DNA of 42,722 nt from a virus, in the IMG/VR virus record IMGVR_UViG_3300026116_000062, positions 1 to 42,722 of that record. One strand, written 5' to 3'. Each line of letters begins with the position of its first letter. Position 1 is the first letter of the stretch. The notes beneath the pieces were generated by a model that worked only from the letters and a program-made list of their open reading frames with translations, was not told the DNA's origin and made no database searches. A program made the position numbers and the translations under genes. Positions 7,073 to 14,757 of this stretch are shown here, piece after piece.

Positions 7073-7666
7073 GTGTCCCTTGTTCCCTGCCCAGAATGCG
7101 GGCACCAGATCAGCACCAAGGCAACGAGCTGTCCGAACTGTGGGGAGCCGATAGTTCTCACCCCACAGCGCTTCGCGCGCGATCTGGTGGGGTCGCAGGC
7201 GACGCCTCGCTGGGGGCGAATTGGTGCCGTCATCGTCTTCGCCGTGATCCCTGTGTTCGCGCTCGTCTTGTGGTCGGCGCCAACTGTCGAGAACTCCCCA
7301 CAGCCCAGCCAAGCCGCATCACTCGCCGCTGCACCCCCGCCGCCCCAGAAGCATTGGTCGGCCAAGGTTGGCAACTCATTCGCCTACAAGCGCGAGTTGT
7401 CCGCAAACGACCAGGCCGCTGGACTCGCAACCGCGCCGATGCTTCTCGTGAACTATCGTGGTCATCACGACAACCGCTACGAGTTCGCGACCACACAGGG
7501 CGGCCCCGACGTAACGCTAGTCACATGTGAGGAACCATGCGAAATCGCCTCACTCATGAGCACAACCGGTCAGCGCTTCGTGCCTGTTGAGAGCGGTTCT
7601 CAGCTATGGGCGTTTGTGGAAGATGCCAAGCACGGCTTCCTAGGCGGAGATCCTCCCGACAAGTAA
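7073..7666 (+). CDS. zinc-ribbon membrane protein (197 aa)
   Basis: The GTG start is supported by GAAGGAGAGA just upstream. The N-terminus is a zinc ribbon (CPECGH and CPNCGE, residues about 5-24), followed by one transmembrane segment (GAVIVFAVIPVFALVLW, about residues 50-66) and a periplasmic domain of some 125 residues. This topology, a cytoplasmic zinc ribbon with an exported domain, recurs in lysogenic-conversion proteins. Last gene of the repressor operon and probably expressed from the prophage; the conversion role is inference. Confidence 0.7.
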   Translation: MSLVPCPECGHQISTKATSCPNCGEPIVLTPQRFARDLVGSQATPRWGRIGAVIVFAVIPVFALVLWSAPTVENSPQPSQAASLAAAPPPPQKHWSAKVGNSFAYKRELSANDQAAGLATAPMLLVNYRGHHDNRYEFATTQGGPDVTLVTCEEPCEIASLMSTTGQRFVPVESGSQLWAFVEDAKHGFLGGDPPDK

Positions 7667-7684
7667 CAACCACCTTCTAAAACG

Positions 7685-7707
7685 AGCCCGCCGCGCGCGG
7701 GCTTTTT
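7685..7707 (+). terminator. intrinsic terminator of the repressor operon
   Basis: Stem AGCCCGC (7685-7691) pairs with GCGGGCT (7697-7703) around a 5-base loop and is followed by TTTT. It separates the repressor operon from the rightward early promoter. Confidence 0.85.
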
Positions 7708-7725
7708 CACGCCCGAAACTTTTTC

Positions 7726-7738
7726 TAGCGATTCGCTT
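7726..7738. promoter_or_regulatory. operator at the rightward early promoter (distal)
   Basis: TAGCGATTCGCTT, the same operator core as in the divergent control region. It overlaps two bases of the -35 of the promoter at 7737. Confidence 0.8.
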
Positions 7739-7765
7739 GACCGAGCGCTAGCGAATCGCTACATT
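7737..7765 (+). promoter_or_regulatory. rightward early promoter
   Basis: -35 TTGACC (7737-7742) and -10 TACATT (7760-7765) with a 17-base spacer. It drives the long operon from 7817 to 22173. Its two operators have exactly the same geometry as those on the leftward promoter. Confidence 0.8.
7749..7761. promoter_or_regulatory. operator at the rightward early promoter (proximal)
   Basis: TAGCGAATCGCTA, a perfect 13-bp palindrome and the complement of operator 1. It lies in the spacer and overlaps two bases of the -10. Its centre is 23 bp from the distal operator. Confidence 0.85.
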
Positions 7766-7816
7766 TCCTCATCGGCTCTGAAACGGCATGTCGCCGGAGC
7801 TGCAAGGGGAAACGTC

Positions 7817-8146
7817 ATGAAGGGCTTCGAGACTCCGGTCGACGTGGACGGCCTCGATTTGGTGTTCGGCGGCAGGATGGCTGCGCTGCTGCCGCCGTAC
7901 GCGCAGATCCCGTCGGAGTTCAAGAACTGGAACCACCCATGGGCCAAATGGCAAGCGGACTGGTTCTACAGCGGCCTGAAGTGCTACCCGGTCGCCAAGG
8001 ATGGCATCGACGTGAACGCCGCCATGCGTCATCTCGGCGCGATCCAGGGCTCCTGGGAGCCGAAGCACGAGCACAAGGTGGCTGGCGTCGCCTACCTCGC
8101 CTCGATGTGGTTCACCTCGCCGAGCGGCGCGAAGGTGGCCGCATGA
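7817..8146 (+). CDS. hypothetical early phage protein (109 aa)
   Basis: First gene of the rightward early operon, with AAGGGGAAA before the ATG. It is rich in aromatic residues (NWNHPWAKWQADWFYSGLKC), with no recognised domain. As the first early product it may act on the host or on transcription; the sequence does not settle this. Confidence 0.65.
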   Translation: MKGFETPVDVDGLDLVFGGRMAALLPPYAQIPSEFKNWNHPWAKWQADWFYSGLKCYPVAKDGIDVNAAMRHLGAIQGSWEPKHEHKVAGVAYLASMWFTSPSGAKVAA

Positions 8147-8394
8147 ACGCCGCCCGCACTGACCGCCGCGCGGCTCACACCGGCTTGCGCGACTTCTCGC
8201 CGATTCAGGTCGGCAAGGTTCTGCCGCCGCCGACGCACTTCGCGCCCGCGCTGCTCGACCCGCCGCGCGTTCAGCCCGACTACGAGGGCCAGGACGACAT
8301 GGGCGAGTACGCGCAGACGCTGCTGCCGCTGCGCCATCGGGAACCGCTGGAAGGCATGCTGGTCGTCGAGTGCCCGGAGGCCCGTCATGTGTGA
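8143..8394 (+). CDS. hypothetical early phage protein (83 aa)
   Basis: Starts MNAARTDRRAAHTGLRDFSP, overlapping the preceding gene by 4 bases. It is proline-rich in the middle (PPPTHFAPALLDPPR) and acidic towards the end. No domain recognised. The start at 8143 is preferred over a longer frame that would overlap the previous gene deeply. Confidence 0.6.
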   Translation: MNAARTDRRAAHTGLRDFSPIQVGKVLPPPTHFAPALLDPPRVQPDYEGQDDMGEYAQTLLPLRHREPLEGMLVVECPEARHV

Positions 8395-8593
8395 ATGCAT
8401 TCAGCGCATCGACGAGCAACTGGTCTCCAAGAACGCCAAGTTGCCCGCTAGCATCAACTTCACGACTGGTGCGGTCGATCCGATCATCCGCCTCGACAAG
8501 ATCGACTGGCGCAAGAAGATCGCCGCGTCGTTAATCGTGCCAACGTTCTGCCCGTTCTGCGGCATCAAGCTGGCCACCGGGAGCGCGGTATGA
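8387..8593 (+). CDS. small zinc-binding-type protein (68 aa)
   Basis: Begins MCECIQRIDEQLVSKNAKLP and ends with a CPFCGIKL zinc-knuckle pair. With the N-terminal CEC motif this could form a single metal site. Proteins of this size and design are common in phage early regions. Function unknown. Confidence 0.65.
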   Translation: MCECIQRIDEQLVSKNAKLPASINFTTGAVDPIIRLDKIDWRKKIAASLIVPTFCPFCGIKLATGSAV

Positions 8594-8853
8594 CCAAGAC
8601 CGCCATCACCATCACGTTCGACGTGGACGCGCTGGAGGGGTACACCGACCAAGCCCTCGCGAAGTTCTGGCACGTCGCGCAGGCGAACCCGGCGCCGTTC
8701 GGTGACGCCGAGGCCTGCGACGTGGCAGAGCGCGTCGGCCGCGAAATCATCCGCCGCTGGCTGATGACGACGCCCTTCGACCTGTGGAACCACCAAGGTC
8801 GTCACGTCGCTGACCGCGCGCGTATGGACGTGTCCGCCGAGGTGTCGCCATGA
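8590..8853 (+). CDS. hypothetical early phage protein (87 aa)
   Basis: Begins MTKTAITITFDVDALEGYTD, suggesting an initial beta strand followed by helices. It overlaps its neighbours by 4 bases on both sides. No recognised domain. Confidence 0.65.
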   Translation: MTKTAITITFDVDALEGYTDQALAKFWHVAQANPAPFGDAEACDVAERVGREIIRRWLMTTPFDLWNHQGRHVADRARMDVSAEVSP

Positions 8854-8954
8854 GCACCGATCCCAAGACCCCGTGGCGCGCCCTGGCGGTGATCGCGGTC
8901 GCCGTCATCGTGTGGCTCATCGTGGGCTACGCCTGCGGTTGGGATCTGCCATGA
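8850..8954 (+). CDS. micro-protein with one transmembrane segment (34 aa)
   Basis: MSTDPKTPWR is followed by a hydrophobic segment (ALAVIAVAVIVWLIVGYACG) and WDLP. It overlaps both neighbouring genes by ATGA junctions, good evidence that this very short frame is translated. A single-pass membrane peptide of unknown function. Confidence 0.6.
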   Translation: MSTDPKTPWRALAVIAVAVIVWLIVGYACGWDLP

Positions 8955-9616
8955 ACGCGGCGCAACGATTCCGGCGAATTGCTGATATTCCGGCTGACGC
9001 GACATGTCGCTGCTGCCCCGCACCGGGCGTGCGTTTGCACTCTCAGATCGTCTATTGCGAGATGCACTATCGCATCCGCCAGATGCGCAATTGCGCCCGC
9101 AGTCGTGCCAAAGCGATTCCTGATTTGCGACTTCTGGAGGCGATGGCTGATTCTCTGATGCGTGCTGGCATGGTTTGCCAGGACTGCGGCAAGACCATGA
9201 CGTGGCTGATCGTTGAGAACAAGCGGGCGGATCAGGTGACCTTGCAGCACTACCGCGACGGCCGGTTTGGTCTCGTCTGCGGGACATGCAACGTCAAGCA
9301 TGGGCATCTACCAGGCGACATGTTTCTGACGCTCCCGCCTGAACACAAGCGCTGCCCGCAGTGCTCAGAAGTTAAGCCGCTCGCCGACTATCCGTCGAAA
9401 GGAAAGCCGCATTTTTCTTGGTGTCGAGCGTGCAAGACGCGCCGCACTTTGGAAGCGCGAAGACGCAATCCGGAACGTGATTTGGCGGTACGGCGCGCCC
9501 GCTATGCCTATCTCAAGTCCATCGGGCAATTGCCGCCGAAGCCATGCCAATCCAAGGCAGCAAAAGCAGCGCGCAAGGCTCTACGCGAAGCAGCCACCCA
9601 GGAGCGAGCCCAGTGA
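8951..9616 (+). CDS. HNH-like zinc-binding protein (221 aa)
   Basis: Contains four cysteine pairs: CRCC near the N-terminus, CQDC, CGTC and CPQC/CRAC further on. The central stretch VTLQHYRDGRFGLVCGTCNVKHG has the LQH...CN..H arrangement of phage HNH-type endonucleases, with zinc ribbons flanking it. The C-terminus is a basic tail. A nuclease or DNA-binding role is inferred. The start at 8951 was chosen for the ATGA overlap with the micro-gene; a longer frame from 8873 is unlikely. Confidence 0.65.
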   Translation: MNAAQRFRRIADIPADATCRCCPAPGVRLHSQIVYCEMHYRIRQMRNCARSRAKAIPDLRLLEAMADSLMRAGMVCQDCGKTMTWLIVENKRADQVTLQHYRDGRFGLVCGTCNVKHGHLPGDMFLTLPPEHKRCPQCSEVKPLADYPSKGKPHFSWCRACKTRRTLEARRRNPERDLAVRRARYAYLKSIGQLPPKPCQSKAAKAARKALREAATQERAQ

Positions 9617-9927
9617 ACCCGCAACTTCTGTCCGATGTCGTACATGCCGCAACTCGCCTGCAGTCGGTCGGGATGCTGCACAACGCCGCGCTGCGCGACT
9701 GGCGTGCCGGTGATCCCGTCGAGCCGCTCAAACGGGAGGCCGCCGCCATCGCCGTGCTGACCGAGTCGCTCGCGTTCGCCGTGGGCCGCTTGCAGGCCAG
9801 CGTCGCGTCGAGCGTCGCCCGGCCGCGTCTCGACCAGCACATCACCCTGCCCGCCCGCGCCACGCGGCCCGAAGCGGAGCGGTTCGACATCCATCTTCCA
9901 GACAGCGAAGGAGCTACCTGTGACTGA
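9613..9927 (+). CDS. hypothetical early phage protein (104 aa)
   Basis: GTG start overlapping the previous stop (GTGA). Mostly helical (LLSDVVHAATRLQSVGMLHN; REAAAIAVLTESLAFAVGRL), then a disordered, charged end. No recognised domain. Confidence 0.6.
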   Translation: MNPQLLSDVVHAATRLQSVGMLHNAALRDWRAGDPVEPLKREAAAIAVLTESLAFAVGRLQASVASSVARPRLDQHITLPARATRPEAERFDIHLPDSEGATCD

Positions 9928-10171
9928 CGCCAAGGCCCGCAAGGGCACCCCGCCGCCCGCCGCTGCCTCGGCGCCGGCCAGCGATGCCATCGCCTCGGCC
10001 GCCGACACGCTGACCGTGCGCGACCAGATCGCCATGCGTGCGCCCACGGCGCCGGCGTGGTGGACGAACGCCTACATGGCCCGCACCGGCTCCCACTCCA
10101 TTGACGCGCAAGCGCTGGCGACCTGGGCCTACGAGTACGCCGACGCGGCGATGGTGGAGCGCGCCAAGTGA
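9920..10171 (+). CDS. hypothetical early phage protein (83 aa)
   Basis: GTG start within the end of the preceding gene. An alanine/proline-rich N-terminus is followed by a helical half (AWWTNAYMARTGSHSIDAQA). The end WAYEYADAAMVERAK resembles that of the next gene (YAWADAMLKARAK), hinting that the two share a short C-terminal module. Function unknown. Confidence 0.6.
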   Translation: MTDAKARKGTPPPAAASAPASDAIASAADTLTVRDQIAMRAPTAPAWWTNAYMARTGSHSIDAQALATWAYEYADAAMVERAK

Positions 10172-10407
10172 ACCCGAAGGCTGTCCCCCATGGCGGCCCG
10201 GCGTTCCCGGTTCCCGGCCTTCAGCATGACGAGGCGTTCAACGGCCTTTCCATACGCGACTACTTCGCTGCGAAGGCACTGCAGCAGACCATCGGCCGGT
10301 GTTACGCCATCGTGCCCGATGAGGCTCCGATGGAGGATGTCCGAGAAGCCGTGTGCGATGCCGCGTATGCCTGGGCCGACGCCATGCTGAAGGCGAGGGC
10401 CAAGTGA
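10168..10407 (+). CDS. conserved-type phage protein with GLSIRDYFAAKAL motif (79 aa)
   Basis: GTG start, GTGA overlap with the previous gene. The motif NGLSIRDYFAAKALQQ, followed by AYAWADAMLKAR, is a pattern found in many small phage early proteins of unknown function. Soluble and helical. Confidence 0.65.
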   Translation: MNPKAVPHGGPAFPVPGLQHDEAFNGLSIRDYFAAKALQQTIGRCYAIVPDEAPMEDVREAVCDAAYAWADAMLKARAK

Positions 10408-10547
10408 CCCCGACCGCCGCCCAGCGCGCCGCGTACCACGAGGCCGCGCGCTCCCACAGCACCTCGGCTCTCGTGGCATGGCTCATCACCCTGGCCGCGG
10501 CGCTCGTCGCTGCTGCCGTCCAGGCCTGCGCGCGGGGTCACGCGTGA
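10404..10547 (+). CDS. small membrane protein (47 aa)
   Basis: GTG start in a GTGA overlap. VTPTAAQRAAYHEAARSHS is followed by one hydrophobic segment (ALVAWLITLAAALVAAAVQA). Single-pass membrane peptide, function unknown. It belongs to the same class of coupled micro-genes as the one at 8850. Confidence 0.55.
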   Translation: MTPTAAQRAAYHEAARSHSTSALVAWLITLAAALVAAAVQACARGHA

Positions 10548-10873
10548 ACACCGGCCCGTCCTGCGTCTGCCACGCCGTCCCGGGCACTTGCAACCAGGGC
10601 AGGCGCTGTCCGCTGCGTGAAACCGAGCTGGCAAGCGAAGTCTCGCCGCTCTACGCGGAATGCCGTGCCCCGAAAGGAAAACGAATGCAGTTCTATCGCC
10701 AGTCGTCGTCCGCCCTCACCGGCCGCGCGCCGCGCTCCATGTCCGCCGCGTTCGGCTGCTCCATGAACGATCCCGTTCACCCGATGCCTGCCGAGTCGGC
10801 CGGCTTGCTCGACCCGTTCGGCCGCGCCGCGCGCGCCATCGGCACCTTCATCGCGGGCCTTTTCGGCCGCTGA
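10544..10873 (+). CDS. hypothetical protein with N-terminal Cys cluster (109 aa)
   Basis: GTG start overlapping the previous stop. The first 25 residues hold CVCHAVPGTCNQGRRC, a possible metal site; the C-terminus is hydrophobic and glycine-rich (AARAIGTFIAGLFGR), possibly an amphipathic membrane helix. An alternative start at 10685 (MQFYRQSSSAL) has GAAAGGAAAA just upstream and would give a 62-aa protein without the cysteines. The two halves may be separate genes fused by loss of a stop, or one frame with an internal start. Confidence 0.45.
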   Translation: MNTGPSCVCHAVPGTCNQGRRCPLRETELASEVSPLYAECRAPKGKRMQFYRQSSSALTGRAPRSMSAAFGCSMNDPVHPMPAESAGLLDPFGRAARAIGTFIAGLFGR

Positions 10874-10897
10874 TCTTCAACTCCAAGGGGAATGTCC

Positions 10898-11722
10898 ATG
10901 AACCAACAACGCACCGCCGACGCGCAAGACGTCACGGCGCTGGAACTCGTCGATCGCCATGACGGGCAGGTCGGCGCACCACGGTCGTCGGCCGTCGTCG
11001 ACGCCGTACAGACCAGCCCCGCTGTGCTGCTTCACATGGCGGTACAGCAAGGCGCCGACCTCGACCGCCTGGAGCGGCTGATGGCACTGCAAGAGCGCTG
11101 GGAAGCCAACGAGGCCCGCAAGGCGTTCCACACCGCCATGGCGGCGTTCCACGCCGAGCCGATCACCATCGGCAAGGACAAGCACGTCGACTACACCAGC
11201 AAGTCCGGAATCCGTACGCAGTACGACCATGCGACGCTCGGCAACATCGTCAAGGTCGTCGTTCCGCGCCTCGGCATGCATGACCTCAGCCACTCCTGGG
11301 AGCCGGCTCGCACCGAGGGCGGTCGTGTGACCGTCACGTGCCGCGTGACCCACAAGGCCGGCCACACTGAGAGCGTCACGCTCGACGCTCCCCTCGACGA
11401 CAGCGGCGGCAAGAACAACATCCAGGCGCTCGGCTCGGCAATCACCTACCTGCAGCGCTACACGCTGATCGCCATCCTCGGCCTCGCGACTGAAGACCAG
11501 GACGACGATGGCGCCGCGGCCGGCATGAACGTCGCCATCGCCAGCGAGAAGATTCTCGACGGCCTGCTGTCGAAGCTCGACGCCGCCAAGACCGACGCCG
11601 ACTGCTTGGCGCTCTGGCGCATCGGCCGCGATTCGCTCGAGGCCACGCAAAACATCGAGGGCGTCAACGAACTGCGGCAGCGGGTGGCGGAGAAGCGCAC
11701 CTCGCTGAAGGTGCCAGCGTGA
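10898..11722 (+). CDS. erf: ERF-family single-strand annealing protein
   Basis: A recombination protein that anneals complementary single strands in phage homologous recombination. The ERF core is visible (ARKAFHTAMAAFHAE; KDKHVDYTSKSGIRTQYDHA; LGMHDLSHSWEP; NIQALGSAITYLQRYTLIAILGL). AAGGGG lies 7 bases before the ATG at 10898, so this start is preferred over 10892. The C-terminus couples by GTGA to the YqaJ-type nuclease gene, its expected partner. Confidence 0.9.
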   Translation: MNQQRTADAQDVTALELVDRHDGQVGAPRSSAVVDAVQTSPAVLLHMAVQQGADLDRLERLMALQERWEANEARKAFHTAMAAFHAEPITIGKDKHVDYTSKSGIRTQYDHATLGNIVKVVVPRLGMHDLSHSWEPARTEGGRVTVTCRVTHKAGHTESVTLDAPLDDSGGKNNIQALGSAITYLQRYTLIAILGLATEDQDDDGAAAGMNVAIASEKILDGLLSKLDAAKTDADCLALWRIGRDSLEATQNIEGVNELRQRVAEKRTSLKVPA

Positions 11723-12543
11723 GCGACATCGTCATCATTGATGTCGAGCAGCGCACCTTGCCGTGGTTTCAGGCGCGGGCTGGCGTGATCTCCGCATCCA
11801 ACTTCCACCTGCTGCGCGAGTCGGCGAAGCTCAAGACGGGCAAGAACCGCGGCGACTACAACGGCAAAGCCAAGGCCTTGGCGTTCAAGCTCGCCATCGA
11901 GCGCATCAGCGGCTTGCCGCTGGAGGTCGATGACGGATTCGAGGTGTGGCAGGCCAAGCGCGGCAACGTTCTGGAGCCTTACGCGAAGCTGCGCCACGAG
12001 CGCAAGTGCGACATCCTCGTCGAGACCGCCGGCTTCATCAAGACGAGCGATGGGAAGTTCGGCGCCAGCGCAGATGGGTTCACCGACCGCGCCGGGCTGC
12101 GTCGCGGCTGCGAATACAAGTGCTTCCTGAATCCCGAGAAGCTCTCGGACATCCTGCTTTTCGGCAGTACCGACGAGGTCATCGACCAGTGCGATGGCGG
12201 CATGTGGCTCACGAACCTGCCGGCGTGGGACTTCGGCCTTTACTGCCCCGCGCTTGATGTCATCGGCTTGGACTTCACGCTGATCCCGATCCAGCGCAAC
12301 GAAGCCCGCATCGAGGCTCTGGAGGCCGATCTCGTTGCCTTCGACCATCTGGTCGAGGACTGCGTGACGCGCTTGCGCCAGCGCGCCGGCCTGAACTACA
12401 CGCCGCCATGGACTGATGCGGAGCCCGTCGAGGCTGCCATCGCCATCAACCGCGAACTGAGCGCCGTGGCGCCCACCCTCGCACCCCGCCCCGCTGCTCC
12501 GCGCGCCGCCCCGGCTGCCGTGGCGTTGCCCGACTTCTTCTGA
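11719..12543 (+). CDS. YqaJ-type (lambda exonuclease-like) recombination nuclease
   Basis: A 274-aa exonuclease of the PD-(D/E)xK superfamily that resects double-strand ends for the annealing protein. The YqaJ domain begins with QRTLPWFQARAGVISASNFH. Catalytic motifs are GASADG (residues 115-120, Asp119) and CEYKC (Glu132 and Lys134); CECGM-like sequence follows at CDGGMWLT. The C-terminus is an alanine/proline linker ending in ALPDFF, possibly an SSB-tail-like or partner-binding tip. GTG start overlapping the ERF stop. Confidence 0.88.
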   Translation: MSDIVIIDVEQRTLPWFQARAGVISASNFHLLRESAKLKTGKNRGDYNGKAKALAFKLAIERISGLPLEVDDGFEVWQAKRGNVLEPYAKLRHERKCDILVETAGFIKTSDGKFGASADGFTDRAGLRRGCEYKCFLNPEKLSDILLFGSTDEVIDQCDGGMWLTNLPAWDFGLYCPALDVIGLDFTLIPIQRNEARIEALEADLVAFDHLVEDCVTRLRQRAGLNYTPPWTDAEPVEAAIAINRELSAVAPTLAPRPAAPRAAPAAVALPDFF

Positions 12544-12558
12544 CAGAACGGAGAGCCC

Positions 12559-13899
12559 ATGTACGACCAACTCTACGAGACCGACGCGCAGACCCAACCC
12601 GGGGTCGCCGTCCAGCCGGCGGCGCCTGTCGCCCCTGCCGCGGCCGTCATGACCATCAAGGGCGCCGTCCTGGCCCAGTTCAAGGCCACGGAGCCGGTCC
12701 TGCGCACCCTGGTCGCCCGCTACGAGAAGGTCGCGATCGACTGCTCGACGCCCAAGGGCCTGAGCGCGGCGAAGGAAGCCCGCCACGACATGCGCGAGAA
12801 CGGCCGCTTCGTCGTCCAGCGTGCCGAGAAGGCGATCAAGGACGAGGTCAACGGCCTGAAGGCGGTCATCGCGAGCGAGGCTGACAGGCTCATCGCCATC
12901 GTGCACCCGACCGAGACGCTGTACGACGATGCCATCAAGGCCCGCGAGGCCGAACTCGCCGCCGAGAAGGCCGAGCGCGAGGCCAAGGAAGCCGCCAGGG
13001 TGGCCGCGCATCGTGCCAACCTCACGAAACTGGCCAGCTACGCCACCACGGCCCAGGGCCGCACGTCGTCGCAGATCCTGACGATCATCAACGGCGTGGC
13101 AGGCATCGAGATCGACCCGGCCGCGTGGGAAGAGTTCGCCGCCGGCGCCGAGCAGCAGAAGGCCGACACGCTCGAAGCCCTGCAGGCGCTGTTCGACCGC
13201 ACGAAGTCCGACGAGGACGAAGCCGCCCGCCGCGAGGCCGAGCGCATCGAAAACGAGCGCAAGGCCGCCGAGCTGGCCGAGCAGCAGCGCATCCTCGCCG
13301 AGAAGCAGGCCGAGCTCGACCGCCAACTTGCCGAGATCGCCGCCACCAAGAAGGCCGAGGCCGACCGGATCGCCGCCGAAGCGAAGGCCGCGGAAGACGC
13401 CGCGCGCGCACAAGCCGAGGCCATCGACCGTCAGGCGGCCGAGGACGAGGCCAACGCTCGCGCCCAGGAAGTCGCTGCCGCAGCCATCGCCCAGGCCGCC
13501 GCCGACGAAGCCACGCCGCACGACCACGCCGAAGCGCCGCAAGAGGTCAGCGACGACGCGCTGTCCGCCATGCCGCAGATCGCCGAGTCCATCCCCGCAG
13601 TCGCCGCGCCTGCCGCCGTCGACATGGACGACGTCGCAGCCAAGCCCTGGGCGATGCCGGTGCCGATCGCCGACCGTCCCGCCCCGGTCGCCGACGAGGC
13701 GGCCACGCTGAACCTGACCGCGATCAACGACCGCTTCGGCGGCGTCCTGAGCGTCACGGCCGCTGGCCTCGCGCTGCTGGGCATCGAGCCGGCCGCGCAG
13801 GTCAAGGCCTCAAAGCTCTATCGCGAATCGCAGTTCATCGCCCTGTGCGATGCGCTGGTCGAGCGCATCGGCGAAGTCGTCGCTGCCATCGAAGGCTGA
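12559..13899 (+). CDS. long coiled-coil Ala/Glu-rich phage protein (446 aa)
   Basis: Found between recombination genes in many phages and often loosely annotated as TolA-like or DUF1351-like. An N-terminal globular part (LAQFKATEPVLRTLVARYEK) is followed by a long charged coiled coil (about residues 110-320, rich in A, E, K and R repeats), an acidic/proline linker, and a C-terminal folded domain (LTAINDRFGGVLSVTAAGLA; ALLGIEPAAQVKASKLY). A role in the recombination or replication complex is inferred from position. The TolA label reflects composition, not homology. Confidence 0.65.
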   Translation: MYDQLYETDAQTQPGVAVQPAAPVAPAAAVMTIKGAVLAQFKATEPVLRTLVARYEKVAIDCSTPKGLSAAKEARHDMRENGRFVVQRAEKAIKDEVNGLKAVIASEADRLIAIVHPTETLYDDAIKAREAELAAEKAEREAKEAARVAAHRANLTKLASYATTAQGRTSSQILTIINGVAGIEIDPAAWEEFAAGAEQQKADTLEALQALFDRTKSDEDEAARREAERIENERKAAELAEQQRILAEKQAELDRQLAEIAATKKAEADRIAAEAKAAEDAARAQAEAIDRQAAEDEANARAQEVAAAAIAQAAADEATPHDHAEAPQEVSDDALSAMPQIAESIPAVAAPAAVDMDDVAAKPWAMPVPIADRPAPVADEAATLNLTAINDRFGGVLSVTAAGLALLGIEPAAQVKASKLYRESQFIALCDALVERIGEVVAAIEG

Positions 13900-13906
13900 G
13901 GCCCAC

Positions 13907-14146
13907 ATGATCGAACTCAAGCCCGTCAAGTCCAGCAACATCGCGGCCACCGGTTACGACGCCGCCAGTCAGACCCTCGCGGTCAAGTTCAACGGCAGCG
14001 AGAAGGTGCATCACTATCTCCACGTCCCCGCGGACACCATCGCCGCCATGGACGAGGCGCCGAGCGTCGGCTCGTTCTTCGCCAAGAACGTCCGCGACAA
14101 GTTCCACCACGAGGTCGTCGACGGCAGCGTCGAGTCGGCCACCTGA
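13907..14146 (+). CDS. KTSC domain protein (79 aa)
   Basis: A single KTSC domain, known also as a C-terminal extension of some lysyl-tRNA synthetases. Diagnostic features are SSNIAATGYDAASQTLAVKF, HHYLHVPADTIAAM and SVGSFFAKNVRDKFHHEVV. Phage copies occur next to recombination genes; the molecular role is not established. It begins 7 bases after the coiled-coil gene. Confidence 0.85.
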   Translation: MIELKPVKSSNIAATGYDAASQTLAVKFNGSEKVHHYLHVPADTIAAMDEAPSVGSFFAKNVRDKFHHEVVDGSVESAT

Positions 14147-14276
14147 ACCAGTTTCGGCGGCGCCCGGCCGGCGGTCGCCGCGCGGGCTCAGTCCTCCCCT
14201 CCGAGCCATCGCAGCGTTTCCCGGCCCTCCACAGGGCGTCGCCACCTTTCTCACCAACCCGCCTGAAAGGCAACCA

Positions 14277-14705
14277 ATGACCACCGACACCAAGACCAAG
14301 GCCATCCAGTTCGCGGTCGTCGCCGCACTCACCATCGGCGCGCCGTTCGAGGGCGGCACTTTCGCCGGCGTCATCACCCTGAAGGACGGCACGCACGTCG
14401 CGGTGGCGCTGCTGGCCGACAAGCCTGGAAATCGCCTGGAATGGAGCGATGCCAAGGCGTGGGCTGAAGGCCTCGACGCCAGCCTGCCCACGCGGCCGGT
14501 CGCGGCGCTGCTCTACGCCAACGCCAAGGCGCAGTTCGAGCCCGACTGGTACTGGACGGCCGACACGGTCGATGCCGACACCGGCCGCAAGTCCGACGCC
14601 TCCTACGCCTGGAGCTGCAACTTCAACTACGGCTACCAGTACAACGTCCACAAGAGCTACGAAGGCCTGGCCGTGGCCGTCCGCTTGATTCCCTTGACGG
14701 CTTGA
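14277..14705 (+). CDS. DGR-type variable protein 1 (DUF1566/Lcl-like fold, 142 aa)
   Basis: A DUF1566/Lcl-like, C-type-lectin-fold protein of the kind used as targets by diversity-generating retroelements. Conserved core residues include LEWSDAKAWAEGL, LPTRPVAALLYANAK and DWYWTADTV. The last 29 codons before the tail (residues 108-136: SYAWSCNFNYGYQYN...GLAVAVR) match the usual DGR variable-region layout. The 130 bases upstream hold no gene. It forms a tandem pair with 14758. In DGR phages such proteins usually bind ligands; here the ligand is unknown and an early, non-structural location is unusual. Confidence 0.75.
   Translation: MTTDTKTKAIQFAVVAALTIGAPFEGGTFAGVITLKDGTHVAVALLADKPGNRLEWSDAKAWAEGLDASLPTRPVAALLYANAKAQFEPDWYWTADTVDADTGRKSDASYAWSCNFNYGYQYNVHKSYEGLAVAVRLIPLTA
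14598..14684 (+). repeat. variable region copy VR1
   Basis: An 87-base segment homologous to 15112-15198. The two copies differ at 13 bases in 9 of 29 codons, all in codon positions 1 or 2, with every third base identical. Twelve of the differences have A in one copy; the thirteenth is T versus C, compatible with an A template. The final 21 bases contain no adenine and do not differ. Confidence 0.85.
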
Positions 14706-14757
14706 TCCTTCGATCCTTCAAGTCGTCGCCCTGACCCCACCCCACAACGGAGAGACC

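Noticed and set aside
11458-13542. 694-aa open frame on the minus strand
   Set aside because: It lies opposite ERF, YqaJ and the coiled-coil gene, is composed of G, R, L and V repeats without any domain, and results from high third-position GC of the real genes.
13823-13840. operator-like GCGAATCGCA inside the coiled-coil gene
   Set aside because: Only half matches the 13-bp palindrome, lies within coding sequence and has no promoter nearby.
12559-13899. TolA cell-envelope protein
   Set aside because: The resemblance is only in Ala/Glu/Lys coiled-coil composition; there is no N-terminal membrane anchor and the neighbours are recombination genes.
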